From Woeseia sp034521225 (lineage in GTDB: Bacteria; Pseudomonadota; Gammaproteobacteria; Steroidobacterales; Woeseiaceae), in contig JAXHMR010000001.1 of assembly GCA_034521225.1 (NCBI GenBank), positions 48,728 through 112,727 of the forward strand: a DNA stretch of 64,000 nucleotides, given 5' to 3'. The first letter of the stretch is position 1. Every line of letters starts with the position of its first letter. Shown one piece after another: positions 32,169 to 42,021 of this stretch. The notes under the pieces were generated by a model, which did not search any database, was not told where the DNA came from, and was given only the letters and a program-made list of their open reading frames with translations. Both the position numbers and the translations under genes were made by a program.

Positions 32169-34972
32169 ACGGCGTTACCCGCCGTTCGTTGCTGACGCTG
32201 CTGGCGGTACTGTGCGCGGCGGGGCCGCTTGTGGCCAAAGAGCCGGAAACAATCCGCAGTCTCGAGAAACAGAAAGTGGAGCTGCGTCCGGGGCGCACAA
32301 TAGCCGGCAGCAACGACAAGGCGCGCGATAACTATCGTGCGTTCCTGGACCTCGTGTCCGATGATCCCGAGCTACGGGCCGAAGCCATGCGCCGCCTTGG
32401 TGATCTCGAGCTCGAATCGCTCGAGGCCGAGCAGTTGACGCAGAACATCGACAGCATCGGCGGCTACGACAGTGCCGTCGGCCTGTTCCAGCAGTTGCTC
32501 GAGGCATACCCGGACTACCGCCGCAATGACACGGTGCTCTACCAGCTTGCGCGCGCCTATGAAATCGCCGGGCAAACGGATGACGCGCTGGCCACGCTCA
32601 ATGAACTGGTCGATCGCTATCCGGAAACGGCGCGCCGTGGCGAGGTCGAGTTTCGCCGCGGCGAGATGCTGTTCCTGCGCAAGGATTACGATGCGGCTAA
32701 AGCTGCCTACGAATATGTCGTCGGCCAGGGCGAAACGTCGCGGTATTACGAACAGTCGCTGTACAAGCTCGGCTGGTCGCAGTTCAAGCTGGCGAGTCAC
32801 GAGGAAAGCCTGGATCCGTTTTTCACGCTGCTCGATCGCAAGGTGGCGTCAATCGAACTGGCGAACGCCGACGATGACCTCGAATCGCTCGGCCGCGCCG
32901 ACCGTGAACTGGTCGAGGACACCTTCCGCGTCTTAAGCATCAGTTTTTCGTACATGGACGGCGCTGAGACGATCGGCAGCTACTTCGCGTCGCGCGGATT
33001 TCCCTCGTATACGCACGTCGTCTACCGGAATCTCGGTGACCTGTACCTGGAAAAAGAACGCTACGTGGATGCCGCGGGTGCTTACGCAGCATTTGTTGAA
33101 GTCGAGCCGTGGCATCCGCAAGCCCCGTTGCTGCAGGCGGAGGTCATTGAGGCATACAAGAAAGGCGGCTTCGCATCGCTGGTGCTGGAGGCCAAGGAAG
33201 CATTCGTCGAGCGCTACGGCATGGACGGCGAATTCTGGGTGTTCAACCCGCCGGAGGAGCACCCGGCCGTCATTGCGCAACTGAAATCCAACCTGACCGA
33301 TCTCGCGCAGTTCTACCACGCCGAAGCACAGCGTGACGGCGAGCGCAGCGACTATAGGGAAGCCGCGCGCTGGTACCGCAAGTTCCTCGCCTATTTTCCG
33401 GACGAGCCGGACAGCGCCCGCACCAATTTCCTGCTGGCTGAAATCCTCTATGAAAGCGAGGACTACGCGGCCGCGATGGCGGAGTACGAACGCACGGCCT
33501 ACGAGTATCCGCGTCACGATCAGTCCGCCGAAGCCGGTTATGCATCCCTTTTGTCGTACCGCCGTCACGAGGAAAGCCTCGCTGGCGATAGCGCGACGGC
33601 CTGGCACCAGGACTATCTCGACAGCGGTCTGCGTTTTGCCGATACCTACCCGGAGCATCCGGAGTCCGGCGCGGTCCTGACGACGGTTGCCGAAGACCTG
33701 TTCGGGCAGAACCAGTTTGACCTGGCCATCGCGGTCGCCCAGAACGCGGTCGGCCGTGAACCGCCGATTGAAGCGCCGCTGGCGCGCACCGCCTGGACTG
33801 TCATCGCGCATTCGTTCTTTGACCTCGGGCGTTTTGCCGATGCCGAAAGCGCCTACTATCAGCTGCGTCCGTTGACACCAAACGATGACCCGGACGCGCG
33901 ACGCGAGATCGATGACCGTATTGCCTCGTCCATCTACAAGCAGGGCGAAGCGTCGCGCAGCGCCGGCGATCTCGAAGGCGCGGTCGCGCATTTCCTGCGC
34001 GTCGGTAGCGCCGTGCCGTCATCCGCCATACGCGAGACCGCCGAGTACGATGCGGCTGCGGCGCTGATCAGTCTGGGCGCATTCGAGCGCGCGACCGGCG
34101 TTCTCGAGGAGTTCCGCCGCGATTTTCCGGACAGCGAGTACGCAGACGACGTAACGCAAAAGCTCGCCGTGACCTACCAGGAGTCCGGCCGCTCGGCTGC
34201 GGCGGCCGGCGAATTCGAGCGCATTGCTGCTGCGCCTGACGCAAGCTCTGATGTGCGCCGCGAAGCGCTGTGGAAGGCCGCCGAACTCTACGAGACCAGC
34301 GGCGACGGCGGGCTTGAGGAGCAGGTGCTGCAGCGCATCGTCAGCCAGTTCCCGTCACCGCTTTCTGAATCAATTGAAGCGCGTCACCGCCTGCTGCTGC
34401 TCGCGGAAGTGCGCGGTGATGACAATACCCGCCGCAAGCGCCTCGAGGATCTCGTCCGTGCCGACGCGACCGCTGGCGCCGAGCGCTCGGACCGCACCCG
34501 CTACCTCGCCGCGCGCGCGTCTCTCGAACTCGCCGAACCATTGCGTGAGCGCTTTGAGGCGGCGCGGTTCACGCAGCCGCTCGATGCCAGCCTGAAGCGC
34601 AAGAAGACATTGATGGAGGAGCTCGTCGCTGCCTACGGCGACGCTGCCGACTACGGCATCGCCGAAGTGACAACAGCCGCGACGTTCCGGCTCGGCCAGG
34701 TCTACCAGACCTTTGGCCGCGACCTGATGGATTCAGAGCGCCCCGGCGATCTCGACGAACTGGCGCTGGAGCAATACGAACTGTTGCTCGAGGAGCAGGC
34801 ATTTCCGTTCGAGGAACAGGCGATCGAGCTGTTCCAGGCGAACACGGTACGCGCCGCCGACGGTGTGTATGACGAATGGGTCAAGCGCAGTTTCGACGCA
34901 CTGTCGACGCTGATGCCGGCCCGCTACGCAAAACTGGAGCGCAGCGAAGATGTCATTACCGCACTGTACTGA
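32165..34972 (+). CDS. Periplasmic TPR protein 2 of the ExbBD cluster
   Basis: An intact 935-residue exported protein. The N-terminus has a signal peptide ('RSLLTLLAVLCAAGPLVAKE'), then an almost continuous set of TPR/SEL1-like helical repeats, for example 'VLYQLARAYEIAGQTDDALA', 'VVYRNLGDLYLEKERYVDAA', 'FLLAEILYESEDYAAAMAEY' and 'DVTQKLAVTYQESGRSAAAA'. Large repeat proteins of this type (GltE/GltD-like in Myxococcus) accompany ExbBD-type motors. It overlaps the preceding gene by four bases and the next by 23. Partner binding in the periplasm is inferred from the fold. Confidence 0.85.
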   Translation: MNGVTRRSLLTLLAVLCAAGPLVAKEPETIRSLEKQKVELRPGRTIAGSNDKARDNYRAFLDLVSDDPELRAEAMRRLGDLELESLEAEQLTQNIDSIGGYDSAVGLFQQLLEAYPDYRRNDTVLYQLARAYEIAGQTDDALATLNELVDRYPETARRGEVEFRRGEMLFLRKDYDAAKAAYEYVVGQGETSRYYEQSLYKLGWSQFKLASHEESLDPFFTLLDRKVASIELANADDDLESLGRADRELVEDTFRVLSISFSYMDGAETIGSYFASRGFPSYTHVVYRNLGDLYLEKERYVDAAGAYAAFVEVEPWHPQAPLLQAEVIEAYKKGGFASLVLEAKEAFVERYGMDGEFWVFNPPEEHPAVIAQLKSNLTDLAQFYHAEAQRDGERSDYREAARWYRKFLAYFPDEPDSARTNFLLAEILYESEDYAAAMAEYERTAYEYPRHDQSAEAGYASLLSYRRHEESLAGDSATAWHQDYLDSGLRFADTYPEHPESGAVLTTVAEDLFGQNQFDLAIAVAQNAVGREPPIEAPLARTAWTVIAHSFFDLGRFADAESAYYQLRPLTPNDDPDARREIDDRIASSIYKQGEASRSAGDLEGAVAHFLRVGSAVPSSAIRETAEYDAAAALISLGAFERATGVLEEFRRDFPDSEYADDVTQKLAVTYQESGRSAAAAGEFERIAAAPDASSDVRREALWKAAELYETSGDGGLEEQVLQRIVSQFPSPLSESIEARHRLLLLAEVRGDDNTRRKRLEDLVRADATAGAERSDRTRYLAARASLELAEPLRERFEAARFTQPLDASLKRKKTLMEELVAAYGDAADYGIAEVTTAATFRLGQVYQTFGRDLMDSERPGDLDELALEQYELLLEEQAFPFEEQAIELFQANTVRAADGVYDEWVKRSFDALSTLMPARYAKLERSEDVITALY

Positions 34973-35606
34973 CTGGCAGCGCTTACGCGTGCCTTTGCGG
35001 TGTACCGGCTGGCTCGCCACCGTCCTGCTGTTCGCCGGTTGCGCCACCGGACCGGGCGTCGAGCGCACTGACGACGCCGTCACTGATGGTGAAGTGCGCG
35101 TTGTGCCGCCGCGCGCGCAGACGCTGTATGAACAGGCGGTTGCCGCGATGGCAGCCGGCGATCACACCGATGCCGAGCTGCGCTTTCGCGAATTCCTGCT
35201 GCAGTACCCGGATTACTCCGGCGCGCACGTCAATCTCGCCATTATTTACGCCGAGGCCGGCAATGACGCCGAAGCCGAAGCCGCCATAGAGACAGCGCTC
35301 GGCATCGACGCCGACCATGCCCCGGCGCTGAACCAGCTCGGCATGCTGCGGCGGCGCCAGGGACGCTTCGAAGAAGCCGAGGCTGCTTATTTGAAAGCCG
35401 TCACAGTGGCGCCTGACTACGCGCTGGCACACTACAACCTCGGCGTCCTTAATGAACTTTACCTGCAGCGGCTGGAACCGGCGCTGCAACATTACGAGAA
35501 CTACCAGTCGCTGACGGCGGCTGACGACGACGAGGTATCGCGCTGGATCGCGGACCTGAAACGTCGCCTCGGCGTGAATCAGCGCACCGCAAATGTGACG
35601 GAGTGA
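34950..35606 (+). CDS. TPR lipoprotein of the ExbBD cluster
   Basis: The ATG at 34950 lies inside the end of the previous gene. The product of 218 residues carries a lipobox in 'WLATVLLFAGCATGPG', so it is membrane-anchored; the residue after Cys is Ala, compatible with outer-membrane sorting. Four TPR units follow ('AQTLYEQAVAAMAAGDHTDA', 'GAHVNLAIIYAEAGNDAEAE', 'ALNQLGMLRRRQGRFEEAEA', 'AHYNLGVLNELYLQRLEPAL'). A link between the periplasmic scaffold and the outer membrane is inference. Confidence 0.85.
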   Translation: MSLPHCTDWQRLRVPLRCTGWLATVLLFAGCATGPGVERTDDAVTDGEVRVVPPRAQTLYEQAVAAMAAGDHTDAELRFREFLLQYPDYSGAHVNLAIIYAEAGNDAEAEAAIETALGIDADHAPALNQLGMLRRRQGRFEEAEAAYLKAVTVAPDYALAHYNLGVLNELYLQRLEPALQHYENYQSLTAADDDEVSRWIADLKRRLGVNQRTANVTE

Positions 35607-35611
35607 CCAGC

Positions 35612-36028
35612 ATGAAAGGGCAAATGGCGGGATTATTCGTGCTGGCACTGGCTGTGTCGTTGCCACTCGCCGCGCAGGACAGTGACGGCGCCGCGGACGA
35701 GGCTGACGCGCAGGAAGAAGCACGGGAACAGGAACGCGATGAGCTGGAGCCGGGCGTGCCGTCGGCGGTACTTGCCGCGGACGTGGAACGCCGCAGCAGC
35801 GGCGGACAGGTGATGGACGAACTCGATCTCGGCCTTTCCGAGATCACCGGCAACCAGGAGCTGCCGAAAGTGCTCTACATCGTGCCATGGCAGAAGTCGG
35901 ACCCGGGCGAACTGATGGGCAAGCCCGTCAACACCCTGCTGGACGAAGTACTGGCACCGCTCGACCGCAGTGAATTCATACGGCAGATCGATTACTACGA
36001 CGATCTGCACGGAACAGACGACGAGTAG
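35612..36028 (+). CDS. Small exported acidic protein of the ExbBD cluster
   Basis: The ATG at 35612 has GGAG nine bases upstream (a GTG at 35603 is an alternative). The 138-residue product begins with a signal peptide ending 'SLPLAAQDSDG', then an acidic, Glu-rich linker. The C-terminal half is conserved-looking: 'ELDLGLSEITGNQELPKVLY', 'IVPWQKSDPGELMGKPVN'. No known domain was recognised, though such a protein precedes ExbB in related clusters. It lies 36 bp before exbB. Confidence 0.7.
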   Translation: MKGQMAGLFVLALAVSLPLAAQDSDGAADEADAQEEAREQERDELEPGVPSAVLAADVERRSSGGQVMDELDLGLSEITGNQELPKVLYIVPWQKSDPGELMGKPVNTLLDEVLAPLDRSEFIRQIDYYDDLHGTDDE

Positions 36029-36064
36029 ACCGCATTACTGTTTGATTGAAAGAGGAGTCATCAA

Positions 36065-36721
36065 ATGGACGTTTTCAGCGCCATAGTGCGTTTTTTCCAG
36101 CAGGGCGGGGAGTTCATGTTCCCGATCCTGATTGTATTCGGGCTAGGCCTCGCCATAGCGGTCGAGCGCTGGATGTACCTGACAATGTCGGGCGCCAGCA
36201 ATCGCGCGCTCTGGAAGAAGATTGTGCCGTACCTGAAGGCCGGTAACTTCCAGGAAGCCGCACAGGTAACCAACAAGTCGAAAGCGGCTATTGCGTCGAT
36301 CCTGACGTACGGCCTCTACCGGGTGAAGTCGGCGCGCCGCCGCGACGACGTCGAGAAGGCGATGGAAGAGAGCCTGATGGAAGTGTTGCCGCGGCTCGAG
36401 AAGCGCACGCACTATCTCGCGACACTCGCGAATATCGCGACGCTGCTCGGCCTGCTGGGCACGATCATCGGCCTGATCCGCGCGTTCACGGCCGTGTCGA
36501 ACGCGAATCCGGCGGACAAGGCGGACTTGCTGTCGGCAAGTATTTCGGTCGCGATGAACACGACGGCCTTCGGCCTGATGGTGGCCATTCCGTTGCTGCT
36601 GCTGCACGCGTTGCTGCAGACCAAGACGAACCAGATCGTCGACAGCCTCGAGATGGCAAGCGTCAAGTTCCTGAATGCCGTGACCGAGCGCCAGCTGAAG
36701 CCGGCCGGAGCCGCCGCATGA
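36065..36721 (+). CDS. ExbB/TolQ/MotA-family proton channel subunit
   Basis: Inner-membrane stator subunit of 218 residues. It has three membrane helices: 'FPILIVFGLGLAIAVERWMY', a long cytoplasmic loop, then 'TLANIATLLGLLGTIIGLIR' and 'ISVAMNTTAFGLMVAIPLLL'. The Gly/Thr-rich second and third helices are the family mark, and the Thr residues line the proton path in ExbB/TolQ. AGGAG precedes the ATG. It is followed at once by two ExbD genes (ATGA overlap), forming a motor with them. Confidence 0.92.
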   Translation: MDVFSAIVRFFQQGGEFMFPILIVFGLGLAIAVERWMYLTMSGASNRALWKKIVPYLKAGNFQEAAQVTNKSKAAIASILTYGLYRVKSARRRDDVEKAMEESLMEVLPRLEKRTHYLATLANIATLLGLLGTIIGLIRAFTAVSNANPADKADLLSASISVAMNTTAFGLMVAIPLLLLHALLQTKTNQIVDSLEMASVKFLNAVTERQLKPAGAAA

Positions 36722-37227
36722 GATCCGGCCGCCGGGGAGGCCGTCGCAACAGCGAGACGGTCGAACTGAACATTACGGCGTTTATGAACCTGATGGTCAT
36801 CCTGGTGCCGTTCCTGCTGATCACGGCCGTGTTCTCGCGACTGGCGATTCTCGAGTTGAATCTGCCGGGCTCCTCAAGCGAGCCGGCCGATGAGCAGGAG
36901 CAGGTTTTCCAGCTAGAGATCATCGTGCGCAATGAAAAGATCGAAGTGGGCGACCGCAACATCGGTGCGCTCGGCGTGTATCCAAACGAAGACGACGGCT
37001 ACGATTTCGCGGCGCTGAGCGAGAAGCTCGGTGAAATCAAGCGCGATTATCCTGATAAGACCGATGCGGCGATTCTGCTCGAGTCCGACATCCCGTACGA
37101 CACGCTCGTGCAGGTCATGGACCGGGTGCGCGTTGCCGAGGCCATCGTGGACGACTCCATTGTCCGTACAGAGCTGTTCCCGGATATCTCGATCGGCGAT
37201 GCACCGGTCACGGAAGGAGGCGCCTGA
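36718..37227 (+). CDS. ExbD-family protein 1, with Asn at the usual proton-site Asp
   Basis: 169 residues: a short basic N-terminus, one membrane helix and a periplasmic domain. The helix reads 'NITAFMNLMVILVPFLLITA'. In ExbD and TolR the motif is P-x-V/I-D-V/I, and the Asp carries protons; here the matching position is Asn (FMN). The periplasmic part includes 'FQLEIIVRNEKIEVGDRNIG' and 'AILLESDIPYDTLVQVMDRV', typical of the family. It overlaps exbB by four bases. The change could mean a structural, non-conducting subunit that pairs with the second ExbD. Confidence 0.88.
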   Translation: MRSGRRGGRRNSETVELNITAFMNLMVILVPFLLITAVFSRLAILELNLPGSSSEPADEQEQVFQLEIIVRNEKIEVGDRNIGALGVYPNEDDGYDFAALSEKLGEIKRDYPDKTDAAILLESDIPYDTLVQVMDRVRVAEAIVDDSIVRTELFPDISIGDAPVTEGGA

Positions 37228-37229
37228 TC

Positions 37230-37761
37230 GTGAAGATGTCGGCCCGCGCAAAACGCATGGATCGCCGCCACGAGCGCGCCAAGAAGGGCGGCTCGCTGAA
37301 TCTCGTGTCGCTGATGGACATCTTCACGATCCTGGTGTTCTTCCTGCTCGTCAATTCATCCGACGTCGAGGTTCTGCCGAACGCGAAGGATATCCAGTTG
37401 CCGCAATCGATTGCCGAGGAAAAGGCGAAGGAGTCCGTCGTCATACTGATAGGCTGACGACGACATTCTCGTGCAAGGCACCCCGGTGGCCAAAGTTGCC
37501 GATGTCATGGCCCAGCAGGCCAACCTGATTCCGGCGCTGCGCGACGCGCTGTTGTCGCAGAACGATCGCGTGTTGCAGCGCGAAGCGCAGGAAGATATCG
37601 CCGGCCGCGAAGTGACGATCATGGGCGACAAGGATATTCCCTATCGCTTGTTGAAGAAGGTCATGGCGACCTGCACCGAGTCTGACTACGGCAGGATTTC
37701 GTTGGCTGTGTTGCAAAAAAGCTCGGACCAGCTCGAGCAGATTTCGGCGGCTGCCCGCTAG
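37230..37761 (+). CDS. ExbD-family protein 2, with proton-site Asp (one frameshift)
   Basis: GTG start at 37230 with AAGGAGG nine bases upstream. The membrane helix 'LVSLMDIFTILVFFLLVNSS' keeps the Asp expected for proton transfer. The periplasmic part continues after a shift near 37455 ('ADDDILVQGTPVAKVADVMA', 'VTIMGDKDIPYRLLKKVMAT', 'ISLAVLQKSSDQLEQISAAA'). About 177 residues. It starts two bases after ExbD 1 stops. Together with ExbB and ExbD 1 it should form the energised complex. Confidence 0.88.
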
Positions 37762-37772
37762 CGGGCGGCAGG

Positions 37773-38753
37773 GTGCAGGCCAGGAGTTACGGATTGGACA
37801 TCCCGTATTACAGAGAATATGACTTGCCATGGACGGCGGGCTCCGAGCAGGAACAAAAGTTCCGCAAGTTGCTGGCCTGGATCATGGCCGTGCTGCTGTT
37901 CCTCGGCGCCGTCTGGCCGTTCATTCCAACTCCGGCCCCCGATCCCACGCAGGTCGAGGAAGTGCCGCCGCGCATTGCGAAGCTGCTGCTGGAGCGCAAG
38001 CCGCCACCACCCCCACCCCCGCAGGTCCGTGAGCCGGAGCCGGAACCCGTCCCCGAAACCGAACCGGAACCGCAGCAGGTCGTAGAACAGGCGCCCGAGC
38101 CAGAGCCCGTTCCGGAACCCGAGCCTGCGCCGGTCGACCAGCGGCAGGTTGCGCGCGAGCGGGCACAGGCGGCACTGATGCCGTTCGCCCAGGATCTCGC
38201 GCAGCTCCGGGACAGTGATGTTGTCGACCGGGTCGCGGACAACCGGCCATTGACGGCCTCGGTCGGCAGCGCCGAGCGAAACGAACGTTCGATGATCACA
38301 TCGCGGGCCGGCGCCGCGAGCAGCGGCATCAATACCGCGGCGATGAGCCGCAACACCGGTGGCACCGGACTCGGCAGCCGTGAAACGACACAGGTCGAAA
38401 GCAACGTCGCCAGTCTCGCCGACAATGCGGCCGGCGCACGCCGCACCGGCACGAGCGGCAAGGCCTCGCGCAGCCGCGAAGAGATCGAACTCGTCTTTGA
38501 CCGCAACAAGGGGGCGATCTTCGCGCTCTACAACCGCGCACTCCGTGCCGACCCGACGCTGGAAGGCAAGCTCGTGCTGCGACTGACGATCGCTCCTGAG
38601 CGGTGAAGCGACAGCCTGCGAAGTGGTCTCAAGCGAGCTCGGTGACGATGGATGGAACGCAAGCTGGTGCAGCGGGTGATGCTGTTCCGCTTCGAAGCGA
38701 AAGACGTCGAACCGATTACTACGACAAAGCCGATCGACTTCTTCCCGGCTTAG
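37773..38753 (+). CDS. TonB-like energy transducer with AgmX/PglI C-terminal domain (two frameshifts)
   Basis: GTG start at 37773. An N-terminal cytoplasmic stretch, one membrane helix ('LLAWIMAVLLFLGAVWPFIP') and a Pro/Glu-rich periplasmic spacer (residues 45-120, 'EPEPVPETEPEPQQVVEQAP') give a TonB-like layout. The C-terminal domain matches the AgmX/PglI tail: 'REEIELVFDRNKGAIFALYN', 'LEGKLVLRLTIAPE', then, across shifts near 38602 and 38655, 'ATACEVVSSELGD', 'ERKLVQRVMLFRFEAKDV' and 'TTTKPIDFFPA'. AgmX (GltJ) works in the Myxococcus gliding machine with ExbBD-type motors. Here it probably transmits motor force to the TPR proteins. Total about 326 residues. Confidence 0.85.
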
Positions 38754-39000
38754 CTCTAAAGGCATTCACTCAAGGCCCGCTGGCATCCCTTGCGGGGGCT
38801 CTTTTGACGGAATGGCTCCTTTCTGGTGAGTTTTATTTGCACCAGTGCCACGCTTCCGCCCCGGTACCCCCTGCCGGGAGCCCTTTGAAGGAATGGCTCC
38901 CTTCGGTCCGCTTTATTTCCATCAAAGGGCTCCCGACAGGGGGTACCGGTGCTCCTCAATGCTTAACGGACACTCCGGTAAGTGCCAATGGCGCGATGGA
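38754..39000. repeat. Palindromic repeat region between the TonB-like gene and the regulator gene
   Basis: No gene here. The main feature is a hairpin with 28-bp arms (38861-38888 and 38922-38949, one mismatch) around a 33-base loop. The loop holds GGAATGGCTCCCTTCGGTCC (38890-38909), whose exact reverse complement occurs at 47751-47770. A weaker, related copy precedes it at about 38785-38850. The strong stem could also end transcription from both sides. Confidence 0.85.
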
Positions 39001-39017
39001 GGATTATTCATGAACGG
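39001..39017. repeat. Solo terminal repeat of the MITE-like family, inside the regulator's 3' end
   Basis: GGATTATTCATGAACGG matches the left terminal repeat of the full element at 42068-42260. The following bases (39024-39043) also match the copy at 58040-58245. The regulator's stop codon (39004-39006) lies inside it. Confidence 0.8.
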
Positions 39018-40608
39018 CACATTGATCGGGGCGGAGGTGTGCCCCGGCCCGTGCCTCGTCCAACAGTTTGTCGCGGATATCGTCGATATGTGGCTGGCGC
39101 TTTGGTGTGATCTTGCCGAGGCAATGCCGCTCGCGGGGGCAGTTCGTGCTGCGCGGGCAGATGATGCTGGCCGGCTTGGCTGCACCGTCGGCGACCCAGC
39201 CGATATTCAGGATCTTGCTGACACTCTCGAGTTGCCGGCGTGCCGCGTCCGGAATGGTGGCGACACCGCCGTTCGAGTTGCAGCTTGCTTCGATTGCATC
39301 AATCGTAGCCGCCGCGTCGAACCCCTGTGCATTGAGGGCCGGTGACAGGTCGATGCCGGAACACATGACGTGCGTGTTGCCGGCCGCGTCGCGCGTGCGC
39401 ACTGACTGGCAGCAATAGAGACGCTTGTCGTCGCCGGTGCGTAGTACCGAGATCTGTGCTGAGGGCTTGGTCGAACGCACATTCAGCATCTTGAACACGG
39501 CCCAGTGCTGGCACGGGTCCGGCACGGCGCGCATGTTGCCCCACGGCAGCGGTATGCCATTGCCGCGGTAGACGGCGCGCAGGTTGCCGGGCGGGTAGGC
39601 GTCGAAATAATGCCAGTGCGGGTAGGGAGACACGCTCGACATGCGGCGCATGACAAGGCCGGTCGACAGCTCGACGTGGCGGCCGGTGTCGACGGCATAG
39701 GCATGACGGGCCAGCAGCTGCCGGAATGGTGTTTTCGGCGCAAGCAGCGCACCGGCAAAGTAACTGCATTCGAAATCGCGCCACGCATACAGTATGTCTT
39801 TCGCATCCATGTGTGGTGATTCGGTCTCGTAGCGGCGATTCGAGCTGCGGTCGCCGGAGACCTGCGCGGCGCGTGCACCGTCGCCATCGTGCAGGACGAC
39901 GTGGCCGATATGGCTTGCCAGATCGTATTTCAGGCGCTGCGGCGCCGACTCGAGTTGCCGGTTGATCCACAGGGTATTCGGCGGCTCGTAGAATGATCGC
40001 AACAACGTCTTGAGCGACGCCTTGCCATCCGTGCCTATGCGGCCGGGACTGCGCTCGAACCAGCGTATACGCAGCCCGACTTTTTTTGTCAGCGCCAGTG
40101 CATCGTCGAAACGCAACGGAAACTGCTTGCCGCCGACACTCTCCGCGGCGCGTTCGAGATCCGGGAATCGGTTCTGCTGCATTTCCTGGTGGGCACGAAT
40201 CAGCAGGTGGGCGAACTGCGTGCCGGTCGTGCCGGTCTGCGACAGCAGTTCCGGGATGGCCGTCTGCAGCAGGTCGGACGAGAACAGGAAGCCGGGCTCC
40301 AGCGGCATGCCGTCGATACCGCCGGCGCGCGGAGCGGCCTGTATCGTCTGTTCACTTAAGGTCTCGTCGAAAAACCAGCTCAGGTCCTTCTGGAAGATGC
40401 TGGCGATGACCTTCATCAGCGATTCGGAGGGCACGCGTTTGCCGTTCTCGATCATCGACAGGTAGGACACGGACGGCGAGTTGTCGCGGTCAACCTGCAT
40501 ACAGCGCACAGACAGGTCCTCGAGCGTCAGGTTATTACGCTTCCGGAGTGCGCGAATCTTTGTGCCGAGGAAATGGGCCTTGCGGTACAGGCCGTGTGAA
40601 GTGCTCAT
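39004..40608 (-). CDS. XRE-family short-chain-acyl-responsive regulator (RamB/ScfR-like)
   Basis: Transcription regulator of 534 residues. The helix-turn-helix is at residues 5-70 ('FLGTKIRALRKRNNLTLEDL', 'SPSVSYLSMIENGKRVPSES'); the middle has an IrrE-like region ('RLKYDLASHIGHVVLHDGD') and the end has the cysteine-bearing DUF2083-type domain ('CSGIDLSPALNAQGFDAAAT', 'ICPRSTNCPRERHC'). Relatives sense acyl-CoA or other central metabolites and control acetate/propionate genes. I chose the ATG at 40608; an upstream GTG at 40635 would place the operator repeats inside the gene. It is divergent from aceA. Its last residues come from a repeat element. Confidence 0.88.
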   Translation of the reverse strand: MSTSHGLYRKAHFLGTKIRALRKRNNLTLEDLSVRCMQVDRDNSPSVSYLSMIENGKRVPSESLMKVIASIFQKDLSWFFDETLSEQTIQAAPRAGGIDGMPLEPGFLFSSDLLQTAIPELLSQTGTTGTQFAHLLIRAHQEMQQNRFPDLERAAESVGGKQFPLRFDDALALTKKVGLRIRWFERSPGRIGTDGKASLKTLLRSFYEPPNTLWINRQLESAPQRLKYDLASHIGHVVLHDGDGARAAQVSGDRSSNRRYETESPHMDAKDILYAWRDFECSYFAGALLAPKTPFRQLLARHAYAVDTGRHVELSTGLVMRRMSSVSPYPHWHYFDAYPPGNLRAVYRGNGIPLPWGNMRAVPDPCQHWAVFKMLNVRSTKPSAQISVLRTGDDKRLYCCQSVRTRDAAGNTHVMCSGIDLSPALNAQGFDAAATIDAIEASCNSNGGVATIPDAARRQLESVSKILNIGWVADGAAKPASIICPRSTNCPRERHCLGKITPKRQPHIDDIRDKLLDEARAGAHLRPDQCAVHE

Positions 40609-40621
40609 GACATAACCCGAT

Positions 40622-40658
40622 TGTGAAATTAACACTGTGAAATTTCTAATGTGAAATT
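40622..40658. promoter_or_regulatory. Triple direct-repeat operator between the regulator and aceA
   Basis: TGTGAAATT occurs at 40622-40630, 40636-40644 and 40650-40658, exactly 14 bp apart each time. The array lies 14 bp upstream of the regulator start and 81 bp upstream of aceA. The likely binder is the adjacent regulator, which would control both genes. Confidence 0.7.
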
Positions 40659-40738
40659 ATAGCGCCAATGGGCCTAGTATGGCTACCAGCTGTTAACGAG
40701 GCAGCGAATCAGGAATTTATGTACGGCAGGAGGACACC

Positions 40739-42021
<1,283 letters not shown>

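Noticed and set aside
32933..33991. Minus-strand frame of 352 codons opposite TPR protein 2
   Set aside because: Shadow of the intact 935-residue TPR gene; no motif or start context.
37986..38130. Pro/Glu-rich repeat as a microsatellite or CRISPR-like array
   Set aside because: It is a coding spacer in frame with the TonB-like protein, and the units vary as expected for a Pro-Glu linker.
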